A stretch of 64,000 bases of DNA. Source: Microbacterium helvum (GTDB lineage Bacteria; Actinomycetota; Actinomycetes; Actinomycetales; Microbacteriaceae). Position 1 is the first letter of the stretch. Each line of letters begins with the position of its first letter. The stretch is from positions 229,690 through 293,689 of the forward strand of contig NZ_JACXZS010000006.1 of the NCBI RefSeq assembly GCF_014779795.1, in the 5' to 3' direction. The notes under the pieces are model-generated. The model had not been told where the DNA came from and searched no databases. It saw nothing but the letters and a program-made list of their open reading frames with translations. The position numbers and the translations under genes were made by a program. Shown piece after piece: positions 17,422 through 25,327 of the stretch.

Positions 17422-18589
17422 GTTCGAGCACGACGGCCAGGCCCTGGCCCACGCCGATGCAGATCGCGGCGACCGCGATGCCCCCGCCGCGACGGGCGAG
17501 TTCGTGCGCCGCGTGGCCGATGATCCGGCCGCCGGACGCCCCCAGCGGGTGGCCGATCGCCAGCGCCCCGCCGTGGATGTTGAGCTTGTCGGGATCGAGG
17601 TCGGGCCAGCCGGCCAGGCACGCGAGCGACTGCGATGCGAAGGCCTCGTTGAGCTCGACCAGGTCGACGTCGGCCCAGGTGCGACCCGCGCGCGCGAGCG
17701 CCTTGTTCGCGGCCTCGATGGGGGCGATCGGGAACTGGTCCGGGTCCACACCATGCGCCGCACGGCCGGTGATGCGCGCGAGCGGCTCGCCGTCCAGCGC
17801 GCCCTCGCGCGCCAGCAGCACGGCCGACGCACCGTCGTTGATGGGCGAGGAGTTGCCGGCCGTGACCGACCCAGACCCGTCGGAGGCGAACAGCGCGCGC
17901 AGCCCGGCGAGCTTCTCGACCGAAGTGTCGTCGCGGATGCCCTCGTCGCGTGCCAGCTCGGCACCCGGTACCTGCACGGTCTCGCCGTCGTACACGCCGG
18001 CGGCCCAGGCCTCGGCGGCGAGTCGGTGCGAGCGCACCGCGAACTCGTCCTGCGCCTCGCGCGAGATGCCCCACTCGCGGGCGATCAGCTCGGCGGACTC
18101 GCCGTTCGAGATCGTCCAGTTCTTCGGCAGCGCGGGGTTGGTCATGCGCCACCCGATGGACGTGTTCCACAGCGTCTGGTTGCCGACGCTCGGCCACGGC
18201 CTCGGCGACTTCTCGACGACGAACGGCGCCCGGCTCATCGACTCGACCCCGCCCGCCAGCACGATGTCGGCATCGCCCGCGTCGATCGCGCGCGACCCCT
18301 GGATCACCGCCTCGACGCTCGAGGCGCACAGCCGGTTGACGGTGACCCCGGTCACCGAGGTCGGGAACCCCGCGAGCAGCGCGCCCATGCGCGCCACGTT
18401 GCGGTTGTCCTCCCCCGCCTGGTTGGCATCGCCGAAGATCACGTCGTCGATGCGCGCGGGGTCGAGTCCGGTGCGCTCGACCGTCGCCCGCAGGACCACC
18501 GCCGCGAGGTCGTCGGGGCGCACGCCCGACAGGGCGCCGCCGGCTCGGCCGAAGGGGGTGCGGACCGCGTCGTAGATGTAGGTGGCCAT
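17417..18589 (-). CDS. pcaF: Beta-ketoadipyl-CoA thiolase
   Basis: 390 aa from ATG 18589, one base after the pcaJ stop. Thiolase features: catalytic Cys88 in VNRLCASSVEAV, the GGVESMSRAP segment, the NEAFA motif, GGALAIGHPLGASG with the active-site His, and the late Cys in CIGVGQG. It splits 3-oxoadipyl-CoA with CoA into succinyl-CoA and acetyl-CoA, the last step of the beta-ketoadipate pathway. Following directly on the two CoA-transferase subunits fixes the role better than sequence alone, since thiolases are numerous. Confidence 0.9.
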   Translation of the reverse strand: MATYIYDAVRTPFGRAGGALSGVRPDDLAAVVLRATVERTGLDPARIDDVIFGDANQAGEDNRNVARMGALLAGFPTSVTGVTVNRLCASSVEAVIQGSRAIDAGDADIVLAGGVESMSRAPFVVEKSPRPWPSVGNQTLWNTSIGWRMTNPALPKNWTISNGESAELIAREWGISREAQDEFAVRSHRLAAEAWAAGVYDGETVQVPGAELARDEGIRDDTSVEKLAGLRALFASDGSGSVTAGNSSPINDGASAVLLAREGALDGEPLARITGRAAHGVDPDQFPIAPIEAANKALARAGRTWADVDLVELNEAFASQSLACLAGWPDLDPDKLNIHGGALAIGHPLGASGGRIIGHAAHELARRGGGIAVAAICIGVGQGLAVVLER

Positions 18590-18590
18590 C

Positions 18591-19259
18591 TCATTCGCCT
18601 TCCTGGATGCCGGAGGTCGAGGCATCCTGCAATTCCAGACCTGTCAGCGAGACCAGCGAGGCGACGGTGTTGTCGCCGAACGCCTCGCGCACCGCGAACC
18701 CCTCGGCGGTGACGTCGAACACGGCATGGTCGGTGTAGACGCGGGTGACGCAGCCGACGCCGGTGAGCGGGTACGTGCACGCCTCGACGAGCTTGGACTC
18801 GCCGGTCTTGGTCAGGAGGTCGGTCATCACGTACACGTTCTTGGCGCCGATGGCGAGGTCCATGGCGCCGCCGACGGCCGGGATCGCGCCGGGTGCGCCC
18901 GTCGACCAGTTCGCGAGGTCTCCCCCCTGCGACACCTGGAACGCCCCGAGCACGCACACGTCGAGATGCCCGCCGCGCATCATGCCGAACGAGTCCGCGT
19001 GGTGGAAGTAGGCGGCGCCGGCGAGGGCCGTCACGGGCTGCTTGCCGGCGTTGATGAGGTCGGGGTCGACGCGCCCTGCCTCGGGTGAGGGGCCCATGCC
19101 GAGCATGCCGTTCTCGGTGTGGAGGATGATCTCCTGGTCGGCGGGGAGGTAGTCGGCGACCAGCGTCGGCGCGCCGATGCCGAGGTTCACGTACGAGCCC
19201 TCGGGGATGTCCTGCGCGATGCGGGCCGCGAGCTGCTCGCGGGTGATGCGGGTGCTCAC
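18591..19259 (-). CDS. pcaJ: 3-oxoadipate CoA-transferase, subunit B
   Basis: 222 aa. Class I CoA-transferase beta subunit with the catalytic glutamate (about Glu49) in the HTENGMLGMG motif, the NLGIGAPT segment, and GAMDLAIGAK near the end. With PcaI it transfers CoA from succinyl-CoA to 3-oxoadipate. GTG start overlaps the pcaI stop (GTGA). Confidence 0.93.
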   Translation of the reverse strand: MSTRITREQLAARIAQDIPEGSYVNLGIGAPTLVADYLPADQEIILHTENGMLGMGPSPEAGRVDPDLINAGKQPVTALAGAAYFHHADSFGMMRGGHLDVCVLGAFQVSQGGDLANWSTGAPGAIPAVGGAMDLAIGAKNVYVMTDLLTKTGESKLVEACTYPLTGVGCVTRVYTDHAVFDVTAEGFAVREAFGDNTVASLVSLTGLELQDASTSGIQEGE

Positions 19260-20017
19260 TGGTCGACCTCGATTCCGGGTGCCTCGTCCCGGCCGAGCGG
19301 GCGTCCCTCGATGTCGACCCCGCCGACGAACTCGCCGTCACGCAGCCAGGCTCGCTCGCCGACGGCGACGACGCGGTCGACGAAGATCCCCGGGGTGACG
19401 ACGGACTCGGGGTCGAGCGACCCGAGGGGGACGACCTCGTCCACCTGCACGACGGTGGTCGTCGCGGCGGACGCCATGATCGGGCCGAAGTTGCGGGCCG
19501 TCTCGCGGTAGACGAGGTTGCCCCACCGGTCGGCGCGGTAGGCGCTGATCAGCGCGTAGTCGGCGCGGATGGGGTACTCCAGCGCGTAGGTGCGACCGTC
19601 GATCTCACGGGTCTCTTTGCCCTCGGCGAGCTGCGTGCCCACGCCGGTGGGCGTGTAGAACGCGCCGATGCCGGCGCCCGCCGCGCGGATCCGCTCGGCG
19701 AGGTTGCCCTGCGGGACGAGCTCGAGCTCGATCTCGCCGGCGCGGTACAGCCCGTCGAACACCCACGAGTCGTGCTGGCGCGGGAACGAGCACAGGATCC
19801 TGCGCACCCGCTTCTTCGCCAGCAGCGCTGCCAGGCCGACGTCGCCGTTGCCCGCGTTGTTGTTGATGATCGTCAGGTCCCCGGCGCCCTGGGCGATGAG
19901 CGCGTCGATGAGCTCGACGGGCTGACCGGCGCGCCCGAACCCGCCGATCATGACGGTCGCGCCGTCGGGGATGCCGGCCACGGCCTCCGCGGCGGAGGGA
20001 ACGGTCTTGTCGATCAC
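19256..20017 (-). CDS. pcaI: 3-oxoadipate CoA-transferase, subunit A
   Basis: 253 aa from GTG 20017, chosen because GAGGA lies at the right distance and VIDKTVPSAAEAVAGIPDG aligns with family N-termini. CoA-transferase alpha features are GGFGRAGQP, NNNAGNGDVG, LELVPQGNLAERIRAAGAG and FYTPTGVGT. First gene of pcaIJF; two overlapping palindromes sit just upstream. Works as a complex with PcaJ in the cytoplasm. Confidence 0.92.
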   Translation of the reverse strand: MIDKTVPSAAEAVAGIPDGATVMIGGFGRAGQPVELIDALIAQGAGDLTIINNNAGNGDVGLAALLAKKRVRRILCSFPRQHDSWVFDGLYRAGEIELELVPQGNLAERIRAAGAGIGAFYTPTGVGTQLAEGKETREIDGRTYALEYPIRADYALISAYRADRWGNLVYRETARNFGPIMASAATTTVVQVDEVVPLGSLDPESVVTPGIFVDRVVAVGERAWLRDGEFVGGVDIEGRPLGRDEAPGIEVDQ

Positions 20018-20032
20018 GGATCGTCCTCGCTT

Positions 20033-20059
20033 GTTCGCTGTGCGAACGCGTGTGCGTTC
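20033..20059 (-). promoter_or_regulatory. Two overlapping palindromes upstream of pcaI
   Basis: GTTCGC-TGT-GCGAAC (20033-20047) and GAACGC-GTGT-GCGTTC (20044-20059) are both perfect inverted repeats and share GAAC. They begin 16 bases upstream of the pcaI start. Position and form fit binding of an IclR-type regulator such as the pcaR-like protein encoded downstream. Confidence 0.6.
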
Positions 20060-20130
20060 TGCGACCATCGTACCGCGCATCCCTCGGCCTGACCAGCGTC
20101 GCCGGGCCGCCGGCATCCCTCCCCATGACG

Positions 20131-20185
20131 CGAACCGTCGCAGACGATCGCCGCACCGGAGTGCGGGACCGTCTGCGACGGTTCG
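20131..20185. terminator. Long stem-loop terminator
   Basis: CGAACCGTCGCAGACG (20131-20146) pairs perfectly over 16 bp with CGTCTGCGACGGTTCG (20170-20185). A nested CCGCA/TGCGG pair lies in the loop. It is 13 bases past the esterase stop (minus strand) and upstream of the pcaI operator. Confidence 0.8.
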
Positions 20186-20198
20186 AGAGGGCCGGCGG

Positions 20199-21563
20199 TC
20201 AGCGGTCGCCGAGGAACTCGCCGGGCTTGGTCTGCACGAAAGCGGTGCCGCTGTCGTCGAGGGATGCCGCGAGCGCGTTCATGCGGTCCGCCGACTGGCC
20301 GACCAGACCCCAGTTGCCGGTCTCGACGCGCGACTGCAGCGCGGCGATGCCCGCGGCGATCTCGGCCGACGTGAAGTTGCAGTGCCCCACGCTGTCGACG
20401 CGGAACTGGCGCAGCAGGTCGTTGCGGTGCGCATCACGGACGTCTTCGGCGTACTCCTGCTCGACCTGGACCGGCGCGAGCACGTCGTCGAGCGTGTGGA
20501 GCGTCAGCACCGGCATCTGCAGCTCGCCGGTGAGTCCCGACGAGGCGCGCAGCGTTTCGACCGAGCCCGGGTCGGCGGCGACGTCCGCGGTGGCCGTCAG
20601 GGTCGCCAGGTCGGCGCGCAGATCGAGACCGGCCTGCGCGTAGAGCTGCTCGACGAGAGCACGGTCCGCCGACTTCGCGAACAGCTTCGTGTAGTCGACG
20701 CCGACGTTCCAGGTCGCGTTGCCGCCGGCCGTGGACTCGATGTCGAACCGACCCGGAGTGACGAACCCGATGGTGCCGAGAAGCTGGTCGTACAGCGACT
20801 TCTGCGCCACGGCGGGATCGGTCGGGGCGTCCGCGGCGCGCACGCCGTCGGACAGGTGGTACAGCGCGGCGGCGAGCGCGACGCGGGCGCGACCCTCGGG
20901 CGTCTGCTGACCGGCCTGCACGGCCGCCTGCAGCGCGCCGGACGCCGCGAACGCCTCGCCGAGCGTGCTGTATCCCTCGATGTCGAGGTCCTGGCCGGGG
21001 GCGAGCAGCACGTCGATCGCGTGCGCGCCGTCGAGCTGGTAGTTGCTCAGGTCGACGCCGCCCTCCATGAGACCGCAGGTGGGCATCGCCCCGTCGATCA
21101 CGTCGCCGGCCAGCTCGGCGATGCGGCCCGTCACGAGCCCGCCCATCGACGTGCCGTAGGCGAGGATGTGCTCGGGCTGCAGGCCGGTCTCGTCGAGCAT
21201 CGCGTCCAGCGACTGCAGCTGGTCGTCGACGGCGCCGGGCACCGCCCACCCGTTGGATCGGTACGACGACCCGACCAGCGCGTAGCCCTCTTCCAGCAGG
21301 AGCGCCTTGGTGCCGTCGTCGGGGGCAACGGATGCCCAGTTGCCGCCGGCGAACGACGGGGTGTAGCCGTGGCTGTACAGCAGTACGGTGCCGTTCCAGT
21401 CCGAGGGCACCGACGCCAGCCATGTGGTGCCGTTCGAGAGCGAGCCGGAGTACTCGCCGCCGGTGTCGGCGGCGGCGGGCGCGGCGATCACTCCCGCGGT
21501 GAGCAGGGCGCCGGCCGTGGCCGCGGCGACCGTGAGGGCGCGCCTGCGAAGGTGTGTGGACAT
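20199..21563 (-). CDS. Secreted alpha/beta-hydrolase (esterase)
   Basis: 454 aa from ATG 21563. MSTHLRRRALTVAAATAGALL...APAAADT is a signal peptide. The hydrolase core shows VLLYSHGYTPSF (oxyanion region) and the nucleophile elbow YGTSMGG with the catalytic Ser. A late GHCNFTSAE supplies the His. An alpha-helical insert follows the elbow. The exact family (feruloyl-esterase-like, lipase-like) cannot be fixed, but its position inside an aromatic-acid locus and a MarR gene just upstream suggest release of hydroxycinnamic or benzoic acids from esters outside the cell. A truncated paralogue lies at 36941. Confidence 0.75.
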   Translation of the reverse strand: MSTHLRRRALTVAAATAGALLTAGVIAAPAAADTGGEYSGSLSNGTTWLASVPSDWNGTVLLYSHGYTPSFAGGNWASVAPDDGTKALLLEEGYALVGSSYRSNGWAVPGAVDDQLQSLDAMLDETGLQPEHILAYGTSMGGLVTGRIAELAGDVIDGAMPTCGLMEGGVDLSNYQLDGAHAIDVLLAPGQDLDIEGYSTLGEAFAASGALQAAVQAGQQTPEGRARVALAAALYHLSDGVRAADAPTDPAVAQKSLYDQLLGTIGFVTPGRFDIESTAGGNATWNVGVDYTKLFAKSADRALVEQLYAQAGLDLRADLATLTATADVAADPGSVETLRASSGLTGELQMPVLTLHTLDDVLAPVQVEQEYAEDVRDAHRNDLLRQFRVDSVGHCNFTSAEIAAGIAALQSRVETGNWGLVGQSADRMNALAASLDDSGTAFVQTKPGEFLGDR

Positions 21564-21629
21564 TGGGGGGGTCCTTCCGTCGTCGTCGACAAGGCCCCCG
21601 TCGTCGTCGACGGGGTCAGGACCAATTAT

Positions 21630-21640
21630 CAAGTTTCTTG
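21630..21640 (-). promoter_or_regulatory. Short palindrome upstream of the esterase gene
   Basis: CAAG-TTT-CTTG lies in an AT-rich patch (about 21621-21650) between the MarR stop and the esterase start, the only AT-rich stretch nearby. It is a candidate MarR operator or promoter site. Confidence 0.4.
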
Positions 21641-21644
21641 GGTT

Positions 21645-22091
21645 TCAGTCAACCGTCCGCGGCGCATCCTCCAGCGCACGACGGGCGTCCTGCAGCCATT
21701 CGCTCAGGGTGTCGCGGTCCGCGCCGCTGAGCCCGCCGAAGGCCTCCGCCTCGATGCGGTCGACGTCGTCTCGGCAGTCCGCGAGCAGGGCGGTGCCGCC
21801 CGGCGTGAGCGAGATCGTCATGCGCCGCCGGTTTCCAGGGTCGCGCGTCCGCTCGATCAGACCGGCGTCGCCGAGGGCACGGACGATGCCGTCCATCGCC
21901 TGCGCCGACACGAACGTGTGCCGGGCGAGCTGCGCGGCGCTCATGCCCGGATGCTGCTCGAGCACCGTGAGAGCGGTGTACTGCGTGACGGTGATGCCGT
22001 GCGGCCGCAGCACGGTGTCGAGCCGGCCGCGGACCGCCAGCTCGACCTGCTTGACCAGGTACAGGATCCGCGGCGGATGCGCAGCCGTCAT
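21645..22091 (-). CDS. MarR-family regulator
   Basis: 148 aa with the MarR winged-helix layout: LRPHGITVTQYTALTVLEQHPGMSAAQLAR, then a recognition helix (VSAQAMDGIVRALGDAGLIERT) and the wing DPGNRRRMTISLTPGG. MarR proteins often answer to phenolic acids. It sits between pcaC (39 bases upstream) and the secreted esterase (downstream), all on one strand, and probably controls the esterase. Confidence 0.85.
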   Translation of the reverse strand: MTAAHPPRILYLVKQVELAVRGRLDTVLRPHGITVTQYTALTVLEQHPGMSAAQLARHTFVSAQAMDGIVRALGDAGLIERTRDPGNRRRMTISLTPGGTALLADCRDDVDRIEAEAFGGLSGADRDTLSEWLQDARRALEDAPRTVD

Positions 22092-22130
22092 GCCGCCACC
22101 GAGCCCGTCATGCGATGAAGCCTACGGGCG

Positions 22131-22532
22131 TCAGGGCTCCTCGGCGAACACCTCGCTCGCGATGCGGAAGGCGGTGTTCGCGGCGGGCACCCCGCAGTAC
22201 AGGCCGGCCTGCAGGATGACCTCCTTCACCTCGTCTGCGGTCAGCCCGTTGCGCAGCGCCGCGCGCAGATGCATGGCCAGCTCTTCGTGGTGGCCGAGGG
22301 CGATCAGCGCCGTGAGGACCGCGACCGACCGGGAGCGGCGATCCAGTCCCGGCCGCGACCAGATGTCGCCCCAGGCGACGCGGGTGATGAAGTCCTGGAA
22401 GTCCGCGGTCAGGCCGGTCGTGTTCGCGACGGCGCGGTCGACGTGGGCATCCGACAGCACCTCGCGGCGCACCGTCATGCCCTGGTCGTAGCGCTCCTCA
22501 TCGGTGAGTCCCTCGCCGTCCGGCCTGGTCAT
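22131..22532 (-). CDS. pcaC: 4-carboxymuconolactone decarboxylase
   Basis: 133 aa. CMD/AhpD-fold features: WGDIWSRPGLDRRSRSVAVLTAL, LRAALRNGLTADEVKEVILQ and CGVPAANTAFRIA. It decarboxylates 4-carboxymuconolactone to 3-oxoadipate enol-lactone. The start overlaps the pcaD stop (ATGA); in many actinobacteria pcaD and pcaC are fused, here they remain separate but coupled. Confidence 0.93.
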   Translation of the reverse strand: MTRPDGEGLTDEERYDQGMTVRREVLSDAHVDRAVANTTGLTADFQDFITRVAWGDIWSRPGLDRRSRSVAVLTALIALGHHEELAMHLRAALRNGLTADEVKEVILQAGLYCGVPAANTAFRIASEVFAEEP

Positions 22533-23332
22533 CGCGCCCCGGTCCGTTCCGTCTGCTCCGCCCCGACCGCGTCGAAGAAGGCGATCAATGCCGCCGCCGT
22601 CTCGGCCGGTGCATCCGCCGGTGCCAGGTGCGAGGCATCCGGGATCCCCACCGCGGTGCCCCGCTGGACGCCCTCGGCGATCTCGAGAGCGGATGCCGCC
22701 GGCGTGACGCCGTCGTGATCGCCCCACACGGCGAGCACCGGCGTGGTGATCTCGTGCAGCCGGTCTCGAACGTCGAAGCCGGCGAGGGCTTCGCAGCACC
22801 ACGCGTAGCTCGCGTCGTCGGCGTCCTGCAGCGCGTGCAGGAGCCGGCCGGTCAGATCCGGGTCGCGCGCGATCGTGCCGGCCGCGAACCAGCGCTGCGC
22901 CGAGCCGATGATGAGGCTCGACGTGCTCTGTGTCCTCACCTGGGCGGCGCGCTCGTGCCAGCCCTCCGGACTGCCGATCGCGGCCCCCGAGCAGAGGATC
23001 GCGGCGGCGTCGACGCGGTCGCCGTGCCGCAGCAGCAGCTCGAGCCCGACCGAGCCGCCGAGCGAGACCCCGGCGTACAGGAACGGCCCGTCGACCGAGG
23101 CGGCCACGGCGTCGGCCAGCTCGGCGACCGAGAACGGCGCGGCCGCCGAGGGCGCGGCGCCGTGGCCCGGAAGGTCCCACGCGACGACGCGCCAGCGCTC
23201 GGCCAGCGCCGGAAGGACGCGGTCCCAGAGCAGTGTCGAGGTGCCCAGCGACGGGCCGAGCACCAGCAGCGGCGCGTCGGTGCCTGAGCTCGTCGAAGGG
23301 CCCACCGGGTCGGTCAGGGCGATGGGGGGCAT
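22529..23332 (-). CDS. pcaD: 3-oxoadipate enol-lactonase
   Basis: 267 aa alpha/beta-hydrolase. LGPSLGTSTLLWD is the oxyanion-hole segment, YAGVSLGGSVGLELLL the nucleophile elbow (Ser), VWGDHDGVTP the acid and PDASHLAP the catalytic His. It hydrolyses enol-lactone to 3-oxoadipate. An 18-bp dispersed repeat (23283-23300) lies within the coding sequence near the N-terminus and encodes PSTSSGT. It starts two bases after the pcaB stop. Confidence 0.92.
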   Translation of the reverse strand: MPPIALTDPVGPSTSSGTDAPLLVLGPSLGTSTLLWDRVLPALAERWRVVAWDLPGHGAAPSAAAPFSVAELADAVAASVDGPFLYAGVSLGGSVGLELLLRHGDRVDAAAILCSGAAIGSPEGWHERAAQVRTQSTSSLIIGSAQRWFAAGTIARDPDLTGRLLHALQDADDASYAWCCEALAGFDVRDRLHEITTPVLAVWGDHDGVTPAASALEIAEGVQRGTAVGIPDASHLAPADAPAETAAALIAFFDAVGAEQTERTGAR

Positions 23333-23334
23333 GG

Positions 23335-24753
23335 TCACGGCTGATCCTCCGTCTGCGTCAGGGAGTGGGGCGGGTCCGCGATCGCGACGGCGTCGTCGAC
23401 AAGGTTCCCGGCCAGGCCCGTGTAGCGCGCGGGGTCGAGCAGATCGACGACCACCTCCGGGACCGGGACTCCGCGCTCGGCGGCGAGCGCGGCGACCTCG
23501 GGCAGGTCCGCGAGTCGGTCCGGCAGCGATCCGCCGGAGGCGACGAGTTCGGCCGCGCGCGCCGAGCCGAGCACGAGCGACAGCCGCTCCGCCACGATCA
23601 GTCCGTCCGTGGCGGCGAGGTTGCGCGCCACGGCGTCGGTGTCGAAGTGCAGCCCCGCCACGAGATCGGCCGCGTGGGCGGACGCGCCGAGTGCGAGACG
23701 CAACAGTTCGCGCAACGTGGGCCACTCGGCGTGCCAGGCGCCGTCGGGTCGCTCGTCGACCGCCAGCGCCGACGCCAGATGCAGCGTCGCGCCGAGCTGC
23801 GGTGCGCGCAGCGCCGCCGAGCGGATGAGGACGGATGCCGCGGGGTTCCGCTTCTGCGGCATCGCCGACGATCCCCCGCCGGCGCCCTCGGCGAGCTCGC
23901 CGATCTCGGTGCGGCTGAGCGTCGCGACGTCGCCCGCGATCTTGCCGACGGCGTCGATCACCTGTACGAGCGCGTCGCCGAGTTCCGTGACCGGCCAGCG
24001 CTCGGTGTGCCATGGCGCGTCGGGAGCGGCCAGGCCCAGTTCGGCGGCGAACCGGCCAGGAAGCTCGGCTGCGGCATCCTCTCCCGCGATCTCGGCGAAC
24101 GACGCGAGCGTCCCTGCGGCTCCGCCGAGCTGTGCGGGAAGCCGCCGCCGCACCTCGTCGAGATGAGCCCGGGCTCGGGCGACGCCGCGCAGCCAGCCGG
24201 CCGCGCGAAGGCCCACCGTGGTGGGCACCGCGTGCTGCGTGAGGGTCCGCGCCGCCGCGACCTCGTCGCGGCGGGAGCGGGCCAGCGAGCGAAGGGACAC
24301 CTCGGCGTGGGCGAGGGAGGCGACGACGCGGCTCGCGGCGTCTCTCGCGACGAGCATGAGCGCCGTGTCGAGGATATCCTGACTGGTCGCGCCGCGGTGC
24401 AGCCAGACGCGTGCGTCCCGCGGCAGTCGCTCGCGCAGCATCGCGACGAGCGGGATCACCGGGTTGCCGCCGGCCACGGCCGCCGCGGCCAGGGCCGACG
24501 GATCGACGCCGTGCTCGCGGCATCCACGGACCGTTCCCTGCCAGCCGAACTCGGTCTCGATCTCGTCCACCGCGTCGCCGGGCGCCACGCCGAGCTCGCG
24601 GTAGGCGCGGGCGAGCGCGACCTCCGCCGTCACCAGCGCATCGAGGTACGCGGCGTCGGCGACCGTTCCGTCGTGACCGGCCGTCGCGGGCGAGAGCAGA
24701 CCCCCGTCGGCGAAGGCTCCGTCGTCGGGCGTCCGGTCACGGTCAGAAGGCAA
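23335..24753 (-). CDS. pcaB: 3-carboxy-cis,cis-muconate cycloisomerase
   Basis: 472 aa, fumarase/aspartase superfamily. GATSQDILDTALML is the first conserved region, and the superfamily signature GSSAMPQKRNP is complete. It converts 3-carboxymuconate to 4-carboxymuconolactone. The 5' end overlaps the 3' end of pcaG by 11 bases. The N-terminal ~15 residues are unusually polar; a slightly later start is possible. Confidence 0.93.
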   Translation of the reverse strand: MPSDRDRTPDDGAFADGGLLSPATAGHDGTVADAAYLDALVTAEVALARAYRELGVAPGDAVDEIETEFGWQGTVRGCREHGVDPSALAAAAVAGGNPVIPLVAMLRERLPRDARVWLHRGATSQDILDTALMLVARDAASRVVASLAHAEVSLRSLARSRRDEVAAARTLTQHAVPTTVGLRAAGWLRGVARARAHLDEVRRRLPAQLGGAAGTLASFAEIAGEDAAAELPGRFAAELGLAAPDAPWHTERWPVTELGDALVQVIDAVGKIAGDVATLSRTEIGELAEGAGGGSSAMPQKRNPAASVLIRSAALRAPQLGATLHLASALAVDERPDGAWHAEWPTLRELLRLALGASAHAADLVAGLHFDTDAVARNLAATDGLIVAERLSLVLGSARAAELVASGGSLPDRLADLPEVAALAAERGVPVPEVVVDLLDPARYTGLAGNLVDDAVAIADPPHSLTQTEDQP

Positions 24754-25327
24754 GGAACACGGTCTCCTTCTCGCCCTGCAGGTGGATGTCGTGGTGCAGG
24801 CTTCCGTCCGGCAGACGCGTCGCGATGAGCGTAGCGCGCTCGCCCTCGTCGAGCGAGGACAGCAGCGCGTCGGCCGCCAGAAGCTCCTCGTGCTCGGGCA
24901 GGTAGATGCGGGTCACGAGCTTGTCGGGAAGCCCGCGCGCGAACACGATGACCGAGTAGAACGGCGCACGGCCTTCGACCGGACCGGGGTTGCGCGTCCA
25001 GAACTCGTACCTTCCGACGTCCGTGGTCGCGGCGCGGCCGAATCCGGTGAACGAGTGGTCGTCGCGATGGAAGGCGCCGTGCGCGCGCGGGATGGCGCCG
25101 TTCTCGTCGGCGCTCCAGATCTCGACGACGGCATCGGGGACGGGGTTGCCGGCACCGTCGAACACGGTGCCGCCCAGCACGATCGCACCCGGGCTGTGCG
25201 GGAACACGACCTCGTGCTTCTTCGGGTAGTCCAGGCCGAACGCGAAGAACGGCCCGACGGTCTGCCCGCCGGTGGGCTCGTGGGTCTTGGGTCCGAGGTC
25301 GCGCTTGGTGCGGGGTGCGGCGGCCAT
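24743..25327 (-). CDS. pcaG: Protocatechuate 3,4-dioxygenase, alpha subunit
   Basis: 194 aa. Intradiol-dioxygenase fold: TVGPFFAFGL, GAGNPVPDAVVEIWSADENG, FTGFGRAATTDVGRYEFWT and LVTRIYLPEH. The alpha subunit lacks the full iron-ligand set, as expected. ATG overlaps the pcaH stop by one base (TGATG). With PcaH it opens the ring of protocatechuate between the hydroxyls. Confidence 0.94.
   Translation of the reverse strand: MAAAPRTKRDLGPKTHEPTGGQTVGPFFAFGLDYPKKHEVVFPHSPGAIVLGGTVFDGAGNPVPDAVVEIWSADENGAIPRAHGAFHRDDHSFTGFGRAATTDVGRYEFWTRNPGPVEGRAPFYSVIVFARGLPDKLVTRIYLPEHEELLAADALLSSLDEGERATLIATRLPDGSLHHDIHLQGEKETVFLAF

Noticed and set aside
19950..22118. 722-codon plus-strand frame across pcaI, esterase and MarR genes
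   Set aside because: Antisense shadow of three well-supported genes; composition typical of frame-shifted high-GC DNA.
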